NCBI GenBank assembly: GCA_016710015.1
Contig: JADJLR010000001.1
Coordinates: 964,501-1,028,500, forward strand
Direction of reading: 5' to 3'
Length of the DNA stretch: 64,000 nucleotides
From: Flavobacteriales bacterium
GTDB lineage: Bacteria; Bacteroidota; Bacteroidia; Flavobacteriales_F; PHOS-HE28
In this document: positions 1 to 7,402 of the stretch, piece by piece
Position numbering within the stretch: position 1 is the stretch's first letter
Layout: each line of letters begins with the position of its first letter
The notes under the pieces: generated by a model
Databases searched by the model: none
Told to the model about the DNA's origin: nothing
What the model saw: the letters and a program-made list of their open reading frames with translations, nothing else
Position numbers and translations under genes: made by a program

Positions 1-216
1 GGACATACCACGTATGCCCATATCCACCACGGCCTCCGCATCCAACGGCTGGAAGACGTTGTGGCCGGTCGTCGTTCTCCTCCTTCTTACATGCTCCAAG
101 GAGCACAGCCGTGCAGTAGGATGTGGACGACCCGTTAGGATGCGTATGGGGTGAAGTTGGCGTATCGAATGGACAAGAACGATGCCTTCGAGCTTCGAAA
201 TGAAACTTCGTTAAAT
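1..216. other. window edge, no gene assigned
   Basis: No reading frame in this edge stretch can be tied to a known protein. One minus-strand frame is open from about base 100 down to the edge and reads GHNVFQPLDAEAVVDMGIRG, which looks protein-like, but it has no visible start codon and continues outside the window. The stretch just upstream of the MarR gene is A/T-richer than its surroundings, as expected for a promoter. Confidence 0.3.
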
Positions 217-232
217 AGTATGCACGCATACT
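217..232. promoter_or_regulatory. perfect palindrome, candidate MarR operator
   Basis: AGTATGC and GCATACT form a perfect inverted repeat with a two-base spacer, about 35 bases before the MarR start codon and inside an A/T-rich patch. MarR proteins are dimers that bind 16-20 bp palindromes, usually overlapping their own promoter. Autoregulation and control of the downstream beta-oxidation genes is an inference from position and symmetry only. Confidence 0.5.
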
Positions 233-265
233 TTATCTGATTACATTGGTGGCCGAAGTCAACCT

Positions 266-700
266 GTGATGAAGCCTGAAGAAACGATCGACTTTCCCAT
301 CCGCAAAGTGTGGAGCCGTATTTCCCGCATCTACAACAGCGAAGCGAACAAGTACGGTGGCACGATGGCCATCGGACAGATCCTGCTGAGCATCGATCCA
401 CAGGGTACGCCCAGCACCAAGCTCGGGCCCAAGATGGGCATGGAGAGCCGCAGCCTCGTGCGCACGTTGCAAACGATGGAAGTGGAAGGCCTGATCAAAC
501 GTATACCGTGCAAGGAGGACAAGCGCGTTGTGCACATCCACCTCACACCGAAAGGAAAGCAGATGCGCGATGTGAGCCGCAATACCGTGATCCAATTCAA
601 CGAGGCTGTGCAGAGCCGCTTCACAAAGACACAGCTGAACAACTTCCGTCAGGTAATGGTGGAGCTCGATCGCATTCTCGAACAGGAACAACTCTTTTGA
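266..700 (+). CDS. MarR family transcriptional regulator
   Basis: A 143-144 residue protein with the winged-helix layout of the MarR family: an N-terminal dimerisation helix, a helix-turn-helix around residues 48-75 (SRSLVRTLQTMEVEGLIKR), a wing with KEDKRVVHIHLTPKGK around residues 82-97, and a C-terminal helix. GTG at 266 and ATG at 269 are both possible starts; the ATG is more likely. It is the first gene of a run encoding fatty-acid beta-oxidation enzymes. In Bacteroidota a MarR gene commonly heads this cluster, so a ligand-responsive repressor of acyl-CoA degradation is a reasonable inference. A perfect palindrome lies just upstream. Confidence 0.9.
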   Translation: MMKPEETIDFPIRKVWSRISRIYNSEANKYGGTMAIGQILLSIDPQGTPSTKLGPKMGMESRSLVRTLQTMEVEGLIKRIPCKEDKRVVHIHLTPKGKQMRDVSRNTVIQFNEAVQSRFTKTQLNNFRQVMVELDRILEQEQLF

Positions 701-846
701 ACCGCAGAAATACGATGAACCGCAGAGGTGCAGAGAACGCAGAGATGAAATACGCTGTTGTAGTGGGCTGCGTCTTGGGCTTCATCAGCATTCCTCCGCG
801 TCCTCCGCGCACTCTGCGGTCAACCCTTTCAAACACTTCGTGGTAA
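701..846. repeat. inverted-repeat intergenic element
   Basis: The gap between marR and fadB starts with ACCGCAGAGGTGCAGAGAAC and ends with a diverged inverted copy containing TCCTCCGCGCACTCTGCGGT. Folded, the two ends form a long imperfect hairpin. ACCGCAGAG...CTCTGCGGT elements of this kind are familiar as dispersed repeats in environmental genomes. It contains no convincing gene. Confidence 0.6.
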
Positions 847-3207
847 ATGACCAATCGTAACATCAAGAAAGTAGCCGTCCTCGGATCCGGCGTTATGGGA
901 TCACGCATCGCGTGCCACTTCGCCAATGTGGGATGCGAGGTGCTGTTGCTCGACATCGTCCCGAAAGAGGGACCGGATCGGAACAAGATCGTCAACGAAG
1001 CGCTGGCCTTCGCGCTGAAGAGCAACCCCTCTCCCATCTATGACAAGGCCTTCGCGAATCGGATCAGCACCGGCAACTTCGATGATGACCTTGCCAAGAT
1101 CAAGGACTGCGACTGGATCATCGAAGTGGTGATCGAGCGGCTGGACATCAAGCAGCAGGTATTGGCGAACGTGGAGAAGCACCGCAAGCCCGGCACGCTG
1201 ATCACCACGAACACCAGCGGCATTCCGATCCACGCGATCGCTGAAGGACGTAGCGAAGATTTCCGCAAGCACTTCTGCGGCACGCACTTCTTCAACCCGC
1301 CTCGCTACTTGCAATTGCTGGAGATCATCCCCGGTCCGGACACGGATCCCGCGGTGCTGAGCTTCCTCGAGGACTACGGCCAGCGCGTGCTCGGCAAGGT
1401 CACCGTGCTGTGCAAGGACACGCCGGCTTTCATCGCTAACCGCATAGGCGTGTTCGGCATCATGGGCCTGTTCCATTTGGTGGAAGAAATGGGCCTCACG
1501 GTGGAAGAGGTCGATCGCTTGACCGGTCCTGCACTGGGTCGTCCGAAGAGCGCGACATTCCGCACGGCGGATGTGGTGGGCCTCGATACGCTGGTGCACG
1601 TCGCGAAGGGCGTCCAGGACAACTGCCCGAAGGACGAGCAGAACGCGCTCTTCACCATCCCCGGCTACTTGCAAAAGATGGTGGAGAAGAACATGCTCGG
1701 CAGCAAGACCGGCAAGGGCTTCTTCTTCAAGGACCGCGCGAACAAGGGCGAGATCATGGCGCTCGACCTGAAGACGCTGGAATACCGACCGCAGGTGAAG
1801 CCCAAGTTCGCCACCATGGACGCGGCGAAAAAGGAGGACGACCTGATCAAGCGCATGACCATCCTCTACGATGGAAAAGACAAGGCCGGTGAATTCTACC
1901 GCAAGAGTTTCCACGCGCTGTTCGCTTACGTGAGCCACCGTATTCCGGAGATCACGGATGCATTGTACAAGATCGACGATGCCTTACGCGCTGGCTTCGG
2001 CTGGGAACTGGGGCCATTCGAGACATGGGATGCGGTGGGCGTGAAGAAGGCGATGGACGCCATGAAGGCCGCGGGCATTGCGGTGTCACCATGGGTAGCC
2101 GATATGCTCGCTGCGGGGCACACGTCCTTTTACAAGACGGAAGGCGGCAAGCGCATGTACTACGATGCCGCGAGCAAGAGCTACAAGGCCATCCCGCGTG
2201 CGGAAGGCATGATCGTACTGGCCGACCTGCCCGAGAGCAGCATCGTCTGGAAGAACAAGAATGCCACCGTGCGCGATCTCGGCGACGGCATCCTCGCGGT
2301 GAGTTGGTCGAGCAAGATGAACACCTTCGGCGCGGAGGTGATCCAAGGCTTGAACAAAGCCATCGACCTCGCCGAAGCCGGTTACAAAGGCCTCGTGGTC
2401 TACAACGACGGCGCGCTCTTCAGTGCGGGTGCCAACGTGGGCATGATCTTCATGATGGCTGTGGAGCAGGAGTACGACGACCTCGACATGGCGATCCGTC
2501 AATTTCAGAACACCATGATGCGCATGCGGCTCTCGTCCATCCCCGTGGTGGCTGCGCCGCACCAACTTTGCCTCGGTGGTGGAACGGAACTCTGCCTGCA
2601 CGCCGACAAAGTGGTGGCGCACGCCGAGACCTACATGGGCCTCGTGGAATTCGGTGTGGGCGTGATCCCCGGCGGTGGCGGCACAAAAGAATTCGCGCTG
2701 CGCCTCAGCGACGAACTGCACGAAGGCGACATGCGCATCAACCGCTTCCGCGATCGCTTCCTCACCATCGGTCAGGCGAAAGTGGCCACCAGCGGGCACG
2801 AAGCATTCGCGCTCGGCTACCTACGCAAAGGCCAGGACGAAGTGATCGTGAGCCGCCAGCACCAGCTCGCCTACGCCAAGGCCTGTGCGCTGGACATGGC
2901 CAACAAAGGCTACACCCAGCCGCCGATGCGCAAGAACATCAAGGTCCTCGGCAAAGAAGCGCTGGGCATCGTGTACGTGGGCGCCAACAGCATGGAAAGC
3001 GGCAACTACATCAGCGCGCATGACACACTGATCTCGCAGAAACTGGGCTTCGTATTGGCCGGCGGGGATCTGAGCGAGATCACGGAAGTGAGCGAGCAGT
3101 ATCTGCTGGATCTGGAGCGGAAGGCGTTCCTCGAACTGTGCATGCAACGGAAGACGCTGGAGCGCTTGCAGTCGATCATCACTACTGGGAAAGTGCTTCG
3201 CAACTGA
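847..3207 (+). CDS. fadB: 3-hydroxyacyl-CoA dehydrogenase / enoyl-CoA hydratase, beta-oxidation multifunctional enzyme
   Basis: A 786-residue fusion carrying two steps of beta-oxidation: enoyl-CoA hydration and NAD-dependent 3-hydroxyacyl-CoA oxidation. The dehydrogenase comes first, as in the FadN type and unlike E. coli FadB. The Rossmann motif GSGVMG is at residues 13-18 and the catalytic-His region THFFNPPRY at about 146-154. The C-terminal part has crotonase features: an oxyanion-hole region SAGANVGMIF near 526, LCLGGGTELCLHAD near 575 and FGVGVIPGGGGTKEF near 602. It should act with the downstream thiolase (5393-6568) and acyl-CoA dehydrogenase (10106-11915). The frame is uninterrupted and codon use is uniformly GC-rich. 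The symbol follows function, not domain order; fadN would also fit. Confidence 0.93.
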   Translation: MTNRNIKKVAVLGSGVMGSRIACHFANVGCEVLLLDIVPKEGPDRNKIVNEALAFALKSNPSPIYDKAFANRISTGNFDDDLAKIKDCDWIIEVVIERLDIKQQVLANVEKHRKPGTLITTNTSGIPIHAIAEGRSEDFRKHFCGTHFFNPPRYLQLLEIIPGPDTDPAVLSFLEDYGQRVLGKVTVLCKDTPAFIANRIGVFGIMGLFHLVEEMGLTVEEVDRLTGPALGRPKSATFRTADVVGLDTLVHVAKGVQDNCPKDEQNALFTIPGYLQKMVEKNMLGSKTGKGFFFKDRANKGEIMALDLKTLEYRPQVKPKFATMDAAKKEDDLIKRMTILYDGKDKAGEFYRKSFHALFAYVSHRIPEITDALYKIDDALRAGFGWELGPFETWDAVGVKKAMDAMKAAGIAVSPWVADMLAAGHTSFYKTEGGKRMYYDAASKSYKAIPRAEGMIVLADLPESSIVWKNKNATVRDLGDGILAVSWSSKMNTFGAEVIQGLNKAIDLAEAGYKGLVVYNDGALFSAGANVGMIFMMAVEQEYDDLDMAIRQFQNTMMRMRLSSIPVVAAPHQLCLGGGTELCLHADKVVAHAETYMGLVEFGVGVIPGGGGTKEFALRLSDELHEGDMRINRFRDRFLTIGQAKVATSGHEAFALGYLRKGQDEVIVSRQHQLAYAKACALDMANKGYTQPPMRKNIKVLGKEALGIVYVGANSMESGNYISAHDTLISQKLGFVLAGGDLSEITEVSEQYLLDLERKAFLELCMQRKTLERLQSIITTGKVLRN

Positions 3208-3230
3208 TGAACGCGGTGAAGCATAGTGGA

Positions 3231-3333
3231 TGTTTGGGCGTGCCCCTCGCAAAGCCTCGGGTCGCGCTTTCCGCTCCAAGTCCTCGCGCGGATTACCGCG
3301 CTGTGGGCTTTCCGCTTCAATCGCTCACGCGAA
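3231..3333 (-). repeat. dispersed ~100-bp repeat, copy 1
   Basis: On the minus strand this reads TTCGCGTGAGCGATTGAAGC, GGAAAGCCCACAGCGC and so on, ending GGGCACGCCCAAACA. It matches 4261-4362 and 9871-9993 in the opposite orientation and 7314-7386 in the same one. Repeats built round GTGAGxGATxGxAGCGGAAAGCCC are common between genes in Bacteroidota. No coding capacity is evident. Confidence 0.75.
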
Positions 3334-3374
3334 CCAGTCCAATAGATGGTTCACGAACAAGCCAAGACTTCTAC

Positions 3375-3800
3375 TTATTGCGAATTAGGCGGAGGTTGCT
3401 TTGCCCTCTTATTCGCCACACCAACGAAAAGATAGATCAAGTATGCAAGCATGACACCGCCGAAAATGGTACCCTGCATGTCTTTGTTCAACTCAAGAAG
3501 CTTGTAACTAAACCAAATTCCTGCTATCCCAAGAGCAAAGGCAAAAGTCAATCCCAAATAATTCAATCCGTGCTGCAGCCCTTGTTCGCGAAAACTCAGC
3601 TTCATGCCTTTCTCATGCATATTATGACGGAATGTCAATTCTTTTCCAGCAGATTCACGAATAAAATCGGGAAGTTTTGGATCAACTTGGGCATACCTGC
3701 CCAACTCTTCTGGACTAGGAATCAGCCTGTCATCAAGCTCCTCAGAAAGCTCAAATCGCTGTCCTGCCCCACCTTTCAACCTCCTGTGCTGCTTCGCCAT
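3375..3800 (-). CDS. DUF2335 family membrane protein
   Basis: A 141-residue protein whose order of features fits the DUF2335 family: a charged N-terminus, PSPEELGRYAQVDPKLPDFI around residues 29-48, an EKG-rich amphipathic stretch, then two hydrophobic segments at about 82-101 and 111-129, and a basic tail. The predicted form is a small inner-membrane protein with a cytosolic head. Its function is unknown; members often sit in mobile or defence-associated DNA. It lies antisense to the operon between fadB and fadA, in DNA of lower GC than fadB, which suggests acquisition. Confidence 0.7.
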   Translation of the reverse strand: MAKQHRRLKGGAGQRFELSEELDDRLIPSPEELGRYAQVDPKLPDFIRESAGKELTFRHNMHEKGMKLSFREQGLQHGLNYLGLTFAFALGIAGIWFSYKLLELNKDMQGTIFGGVMLAYLIYLFVGVANKRAKQPPPNSQ

Positions 3801-4056
3801 GTTCGCAATCTTCGCTAGAACTTTTAACTATCGCTCTTGCAGTGTTCCTCTTATAGAGGTTGAACACTGTGGCGTAGTCGCCAAGATAACTAGCCAAGTC
3901 ATAGCCAAAGCTACCGATGTCGATAACTCCGTCAGAGGGATAGTAGTGGGCAAGTCTCTTATGATACTCAGCGCTCCCACGACTGTACGAACCCTCAAAC
4001 ATCACCGGAATTGCTTTACAGGTGTGAGAAAGGAATGTGATGAAGTGCTTGCTCAT
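3751..4056 (-). CDS. hypothetical protein upstream of the DUF2335 gene
   Basis: A 101-codon frame beginning MSKHFITFLSHTCKAIPVMF. I do not recognise a family. Its first 84 or so residues look protein-like, with mixed polar and aromatic content and no strong bias, while the last 17 overlap the DUF2335 start in another frame. The overlap and same strand would suit a two-gene unit. Without a recognisable ribosome-binding site it remains a weak call, and a spurious frame is the main alternative. Confidence 0.35.
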   Translation of the reverse strand: MSKHFITFLSHTCKAIPVMFEGSYSRGSAEYHKRLAHYYPSDGVIDIGSFGYDLASYLGDYATVFNLYKRNTARAIVKSSSEDCEHGEAAQEVERWGRTAI

Positions 4057-4260
4057 GATTCGGGTACAAAGTTAGTGATCAAACGATCGATCGTTGATAA
4101 GAGTTGCAAACATCTCCCTGTCAACGAGTTGCACATGTCCCAAGAATTGACTAATCATATGACGCAGAATGGCCAATTCAAGCGACAAACTTACTTATCC
4201 TTGTTATTAGAACAACGTACTTGTAAGTCATTTATTATCAATTCTTTAGATACCCCCACA

Positions 4261-4362
4261 CTTCGCGTGAGGGATAGCAGCGGAAAGCCCACAGCGCCGT
4301 CTTCGGCGCGAGGACTTGCAGCGCATAGCCCGACGGCGCGCATTTGGCGCCGGCACGCCCAA
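4261..4362 (+). repeat. dispersed ~100-bp repeat, copy 2
   Basis: Begins CTTCGCGTGAGGGATAGCAG and ends GGCGCCGGCACGCCCAA. It contains internal palindromes such as GGCGCGCATTTGGCGCC. Nearly the same sequence recurs at 9871-9993, and diverged copies lie inverted at 3231-3333 and 7314-7386. It sits directly upstream of the acetyltransferase-like gene. Confidence 0.75.
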
Positions 4363-4425
4363 CCCTTCAATACCTTCGAATTCGAGGGAATTGGAACGCC
4401 AGTCGCAATAGCGAATTGAGTCGCC

Positions 4426-4953
4426 ATGGCAAAGAAGAAACGCACCCGCACCATCGACATCGAGATCGACAAACTGACGAACTCGATCGAGGAAGTTGCC
4501 ACCGGGAAGACCGTGGCTACGCATGTGGGGCTCGTGCTTCCGGAGGACAAACTGATCCGTGCCAAGGACTGGCGCTTCGATTGGATCAAGGAGCTTGAAC
4601 AACCGCACCACGAGGTCTACGCGTTGACCGCCGAGCCGCATCCTGGCATCCCGCAAGGGTTGATCAGCTTGGAGGACAAGGGCGACCACATCCACATGCA
4701 CCTGCTGGAGAGCGCCAAATTCAACCAAGGCAAGGGCAAGCTCTTCATCGGTGTACCGCCGAACCTGGTGGCCCATGCTTGCCGGATCTCCTTTCTGCGC
4801 GGGTATGGCGGCGTTGTAGCTTTCGTAGCCAAGACGAAGCTGCGCCAGCACTACATAGACACGCTTGGCGCTGAGGTCATGCGTGGTGACCGGCTCTTCA
4901 TTGGCTCCACGAGCGCGGCCGAACTCGTTGAACGCTATTTCAAAGGGCAATGA
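4426..4953 (+). CDS. GNAT-like acetyltransferase domain protein
   Basis: A 175-residue soluble protein. The second half (about residues 80-165) reads like a GNAT fold: a strand with GDHIHMHLLESAKFN, a turn with GKGKLFIGVPPNLVAHACRI in the place of the acetyl-CoA-binding loop and helix, then SFLRGYGGVVAFVAKTKLRQ and HYIDTLGAE as the C-terminal strand/helix pair. The classical Q/RxxGxG/A motif is not obvious, so catalysis is uncertain. The N-terminus is basic. It shares a 4-base ATGA overlap with the next gene, so the two are almost certainly co-translated. I recall similar two-gene units in other Bacteroidota; a toxin-antitoxin-like role is possible but unproven. Confidence 0.55.
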   Translation: MAKKKRTRTIDIEIDKLTNSIEEVATGKTVATHVGLVLPEDKLIRAKDWRFDWIKELEQPHHEVYALTAEPHPGIPQGLISLEDKGDHIHMHLLESAKFNQGKGKLFIGVPPNLVAHACRISFLRGYGGVVAFVAKTKLRQHYIDTLGAEVMRGDRLFIGSTSAAELVERYFKGQ

Positions 4954-5396
4954 AAGCGAAACCCATCCTCGAACCCCGGAACGTTGACCTCACCCTCGAT
5001 GGTGGCGACCTGTCAGCGGCTGACCTGAAGGCGTTCCGCGCCTTGCTCCATGAGCGAAGAGCGGAGATCACCCGCGCCCAGGCGAAAGCAGATGCCCAAC
5101 CTTGGATCTTGGAGCCTGTTCCAACGCTGCAACAACTGGTGGCATTGCAGCACAAGCAAGAAGAGGCCAAACACCGCAAGCGCGATCCTTTGCCCGAGGG
5201 CATCATCGACATTGATGAGAGCGGGATCGGGGGGAGTTCAACCGAACAAGAGAGCGCATACACCAGCGCATACATCTGGAGCACTCACCAGACGAGGAAG
5301 AGGTACCAAGACATGGGGCACGCGCTCAGCATCGCCCTCGAACCGGCACCGAGTTGGAGCAAGGTCAAACAAACGAACAGACGTAAGAAATCATGA
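4950..5396 (+). CDS. hypothetical partner of the GNAT-like gene
   Basis: A 148-residue hydrophilic protein, not recognised. It has no signal peptide or membrane segment. The middle is helix-prone and charged (LHERRAEITRAQAKADAQPW near residue 52), and the C-terminus is strongly basic (KQTNRRKKS). Its ATG overlaps the stop of the GNAT-like gene by four bases (ATGA), and its own stop overlaps the thiolase start in the same way. The pair is thus translationally coupled to fadA. A nucleic-acid-binding or antitoxin-like partner would fit the charge pattern, but this is inference. Confidence 0.55.
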   Translation: MKAKPILEPRNVDLTLDGGDLSAADLKAFRALLHERRAEITRAQAKADAQPWILEPVPTLQQLVALQHKQEEAKHRKRDPLPEGIIDIDESGIGGSSTEQESAYTSAYIWSTHQTRKRYQDMGHALSIALEPAPSWSKVKQTNRRKKS

Positions 5397-6568
5397 ACGC
5401 ATACATCATAGCAGCATACCGAAGCGCAGTTGGCAAAGCGCCGCGCGGCAAGTTCCGTTTTACCCGTCCGGATGAACTGGGTGCGCACGTGGTGCGGCAC
5501 TTGGTGGCCAGCGTGCCCGGGCTTGACAAGGAGCGCATAGACGATGTGATCGTGGGTAACGCCACGCCCGAGGCGGAGCAGGGCCTGAACATCGGGCGCA
5601 TGATAAGCCTGATGGGCCTGGACACGGACAAGGTGCCGGGCATGACGGTGAACCGCTATTGCAGCAGCGGCAGCGAGACGATCGCGATCGCGAGTGCGAA
5701 GATCCACAGCGGCCAGGCCGATTGTATTGTGGCCGGTGGCGTGGAGTGCATGAGCCCGATCCCCTTCGGTGGCTGGCGCATTGTGCCGAACGCCAAGGTG
5801 GGCAAGGGGCACCCGACGTGGTACTGGGGCATGGGCCTTACCGCGGAGGCCGTGGCGCGCGACTACAAGGTGAGCCGCGAGGACCAGGATGCCTTCTCCC
5901 TGAAGAGCCACGAGAAGGCGCTGGCCGCCATCGCCGCCGGGCGTTTCAAGGACGACATTGTGCCCTTCGAGGTGGAGCGCGTGTTCCTGGATGCGAAGGA
6001 GAAACGCCAGGTGGAGAAGTACATCGTGGACACGGATGAAGGTCCGCGCGCGAGCACGATCGAGGGCCTGGCGAAGCTGCGTCCGGTGTTCGATGCGAAG
6101 GGCACGGTAACGGCGGGCAACGCCAGCCAGACCAGCGATGGCGCGGCCTTCGTGCTGGTGGTGAGCGAGCGCATGCTGAAGGAGCTCGGTGTGAAGCCGA
6201 TCGCGCGCCTCCTCTCCTACCACGTGGCCGGCGTGGAGCCGCGCATCATGGGCATCGGCCCGGTGGCGGCGGTGCCGAAGGCCATTGAAAAGGCCGGCCT
6301 GAAGCTGAAGGACATCGAGCAGTTCGAGTTGAACGAGGCCTTCGCGAGCCAAAGCCTGGCGGTGATCCGCGAGTTGGGCCTGGACCCCGCGATAGTCAAT
6401 GTGAATGGTGGAGCCATAGCGATGGGACACCCGTTGGGTTGCACTGGTGCGAAGCTCTCTGTTCAACTCTTCAATGAAATGAGAAGGCGGAAGCAGAAGT
6501 ACGGTGTTGTTACCATGTGTGTTGGTACCGGACAAGGTGCAGCATCAGTGTTCGAACTCTTGAACTAA
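5393..6568 (+). CDS. fadA: acetyl-CoA acyltransferase (thiolase)
   Basis: A 391-residue thiolase, usual length, catalysing CoA-dependent cleavage of 3-ketoacyl-CoA. The nucleophile is Cys90 in NRYCSSG. The C-terminal catalytic pair is His346 in GHPLGCTGA and Cys376 in MCVGTGQG. It starts inside the stop of the upstream gene (ATGA). Codon use is strongly GC-rich up to about base 6388, then turns A/T-richer (ATA, AGA, AGG, GGT, GTT) to the stop. A second copy of this tail follows immediately at 6574-6807 with native-looking codons. The encoded enzyme looks complete, so the recoded tail probably restores the function that the displaced tail has lost. Confidence 0.93.
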   Translation: MNAYIIAAYRSAVGKAPRGKFRFTRPDELGAHVVRHLVASVPGLDKERIDDVIVGNATPEAEQGLNIGRMISLMGLDTDKVPGMTVNRYCSSGSETIAIASAKIHSGQADCIVAGGVECMSPIPFGGWRIVPNAKVGKGHPTWYWGMGLTAEAVARDYKVSREDQDAFSLKSHEKALAAIAAGRFKDDIVPFEVERVFLDAKEKRQVEKYIVDTDEGPRASTIEGLAKLRPVFDAKGTVTAGNASQTSDGAAFVLVVSERMLKELGVKPIARLLSYHVAGVEPRIMGIGPVAAVPKAIEKAGLKLKDIEQFELNEAFASQSLAVIRELGLDPAIVNVNGGAIAMGHPLGCTGAKLSVQLFNEMRRRKQKYGVVTMCVGTGQGAASVFELLN

Positions 6569-6594
6569 TAACAATGGACAATGGGATCGTGAAT

Positions 6595-6618
6595 CCCGCC
6601 AAATGCGCGGGACAGGCT
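6595..6618 (+). repeat. 24-bp palindromic element in frame
   Basis: Core CCCGCCAAATGCGCGGGAC, followed by AGGCT. It lies exactly between the codons for IVN and VNGG of the displaced thiolase tail; the intact tail at 6385-6568 shows the uninterrupted order. It adds eight codons without a stop. It shares its GCGGGACAGG end with the elements at 6735 and 9102. Confidence 0.75.
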
Positions 6619-6734
6619 GTGAACGGCGGCGCGATCGCCATGGGGCATCCGCTGGGCTGCACCGGCGCGAAGCTGAGCGTGCAGTTGTTCAATGAGATGC
6701 GCCGCCGCAAGCAGAAGTACGGCGTGGTGACGAT

Positions 6735-6755
6735 CCCGCTACGGCGGGACAGGTC
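6735..6755 (+). repeat. 21-bp palindromic element in frame
   Basis: Contains CCCGCTACGGCGGGACAGG plus two bases. Removing these 21 bases restores VVTMCVGTG exactly as in the intact thiolase. On the opposite strand the element at 9102-9122 reads CCCGCTAAGGCGGGACAGG, so both belong to one family. Confidence 0.8.
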
Positions 6756-6834
6756 GTGCGTGGGGACGGGGCAGGGAGCGGCGAGTGTGTTTGAGTTGCT
6801 GAACTAAGAGAACGATATCGTGCGTTGACGCACC

Positions 6835-7215
6835 ATGAAATCCGTCCGCTCAATAGCTGCCATCCCAGTACTCCTCACAGCAATCGCTGTCGAAGCCCAA
6901 GATCTCACGGCGCTTGCAAGTCGGTATGACTCTGTCGCCTTCTACCCTGATTCATCGATCAAAGGACTCTACAATTTGCGAAGAGGTCTACTAAATGGCG
7001 AGGCCATAGAGTTCAACGAAGCGGGCTTGCCAACGGACATCGGTGTGTTCAAACGTGGCAAGCGCCACCGGATTTGGATATCGAGCGATGGCCACACGGT
7101 GAAGTACAAGCGAGGTGAACGGCAATGGGGTAGCTACCCTGGTTGTGGAACGGGATGGCGCCGCGCGAGGACTTCCTTCCAGGAACGCTATGCAGAACTG
7201 ATCCGAGTACTATGA
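6835..7215 (+). CDS. hypothetical secreted protein
   Basis: A 126-residue protein with an N-terminal signal peptide (MKSVRSIAAIPVLLTAIAVEAQ, cleavage likely after AQ). The middle has short glycine-turn strands (IKGLYNLRRGLLNGEAIEFN, GVFKRGKRHRIWISSDG) that resemble the MORN-like or toxin-antidote 'gene product plus message' repeats common in Bacteroidota, but there are too few to be sure. It is not otherwise recognised. Its stop overlaps an ATG (ATGA at 7212) of a short frame that runs into a dispersed repeat and looks broken. It lies on the operon strand between fadA and fadE. Confidence 0.5.
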   Translation: MKSVRSIAAIPVLLTAIAVEAQDLTALASRYDSVAFYPDSSIKGLYNLRRGLLNGEAIEFNEAGLPTDIGVFKRGKRHRIWISSDGHTVKYKRGERQWGSYPGCGTGWRRARTSFQERYAELIRVL

Positions 7216-7280
7216 AACCCGCGACCTCCACCCCCAAGAACGGCCATTGCAAGTCCTACTTCAAGCACGGCAGCCTGTCC

Positions 7281-7386
7281 GTATGTTGTTCAATGCGCGT
7301 TGGCGAAAAAGCCCACTCGCTTTCCGCGAAGACTCGCGCGGATTATCGCGCTGTGGGCTCTCCGCTGCAATCGCTCACGCGAAATG
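7281..7386 (-). repeat. dispersed repeat, copy 3, with direct-repeat arm
   Basis: The first 33 bases (GTATGTTGTTCAATGCGCGT onward to GAAAAAGCC) recur at 8353-8385 with one mismatch, on the other side of the glycosyltransferase-like gene. The remainder, read on the minus strand (TTTCGCGTGAGCGATTGCAG...), is the same dispersed family as 3231-3333. The two parts are fused here, which suggests nested or hybrid repeats. Confidence 0.65.
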
Positions 7387-7402
7387 CGGGATCACGTTGG
7401 TC

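Larger units (their letters stand above)
6574..6807 (+). pseudogene. displaced thiolase 3' end with palindromic insertions
   Basis: After an ATG-led stub (MDNGIVN) this frame repeats the last 54 or so residues of the thiolase, from VNGGAIAMGHPLGCTGA to the C-terminal VFELLN. Once the insertions are removed the amino acids are identical to the functional tail, yet about 39 of the 54 codons differ synonymously. Two palindromic insertions interrupt it: 24 bp at 6595-6618 between IVN and VNGG, and 21 bp at 6735-6755 between VVT and CVGTG, beside the catalytic cysteine. Both keep the frame. With no N-terminal domain it cannot be an enzyme. It looks like the original 3' end pushed aside. Confidence 0.8.

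Noticed and set aside
2025..3023. 332-codon frame inside fadB
   Set aside because: It is a shadow frame of the fused beta-oxidation enzyme, with Arg/His-rich composition and no family.
6385..6807. Intein or group I/II intron in the thiolase
   Set aside because: The interval has no splicing motifs or intron structure, and the first tail already completes the protein with a stop codon.
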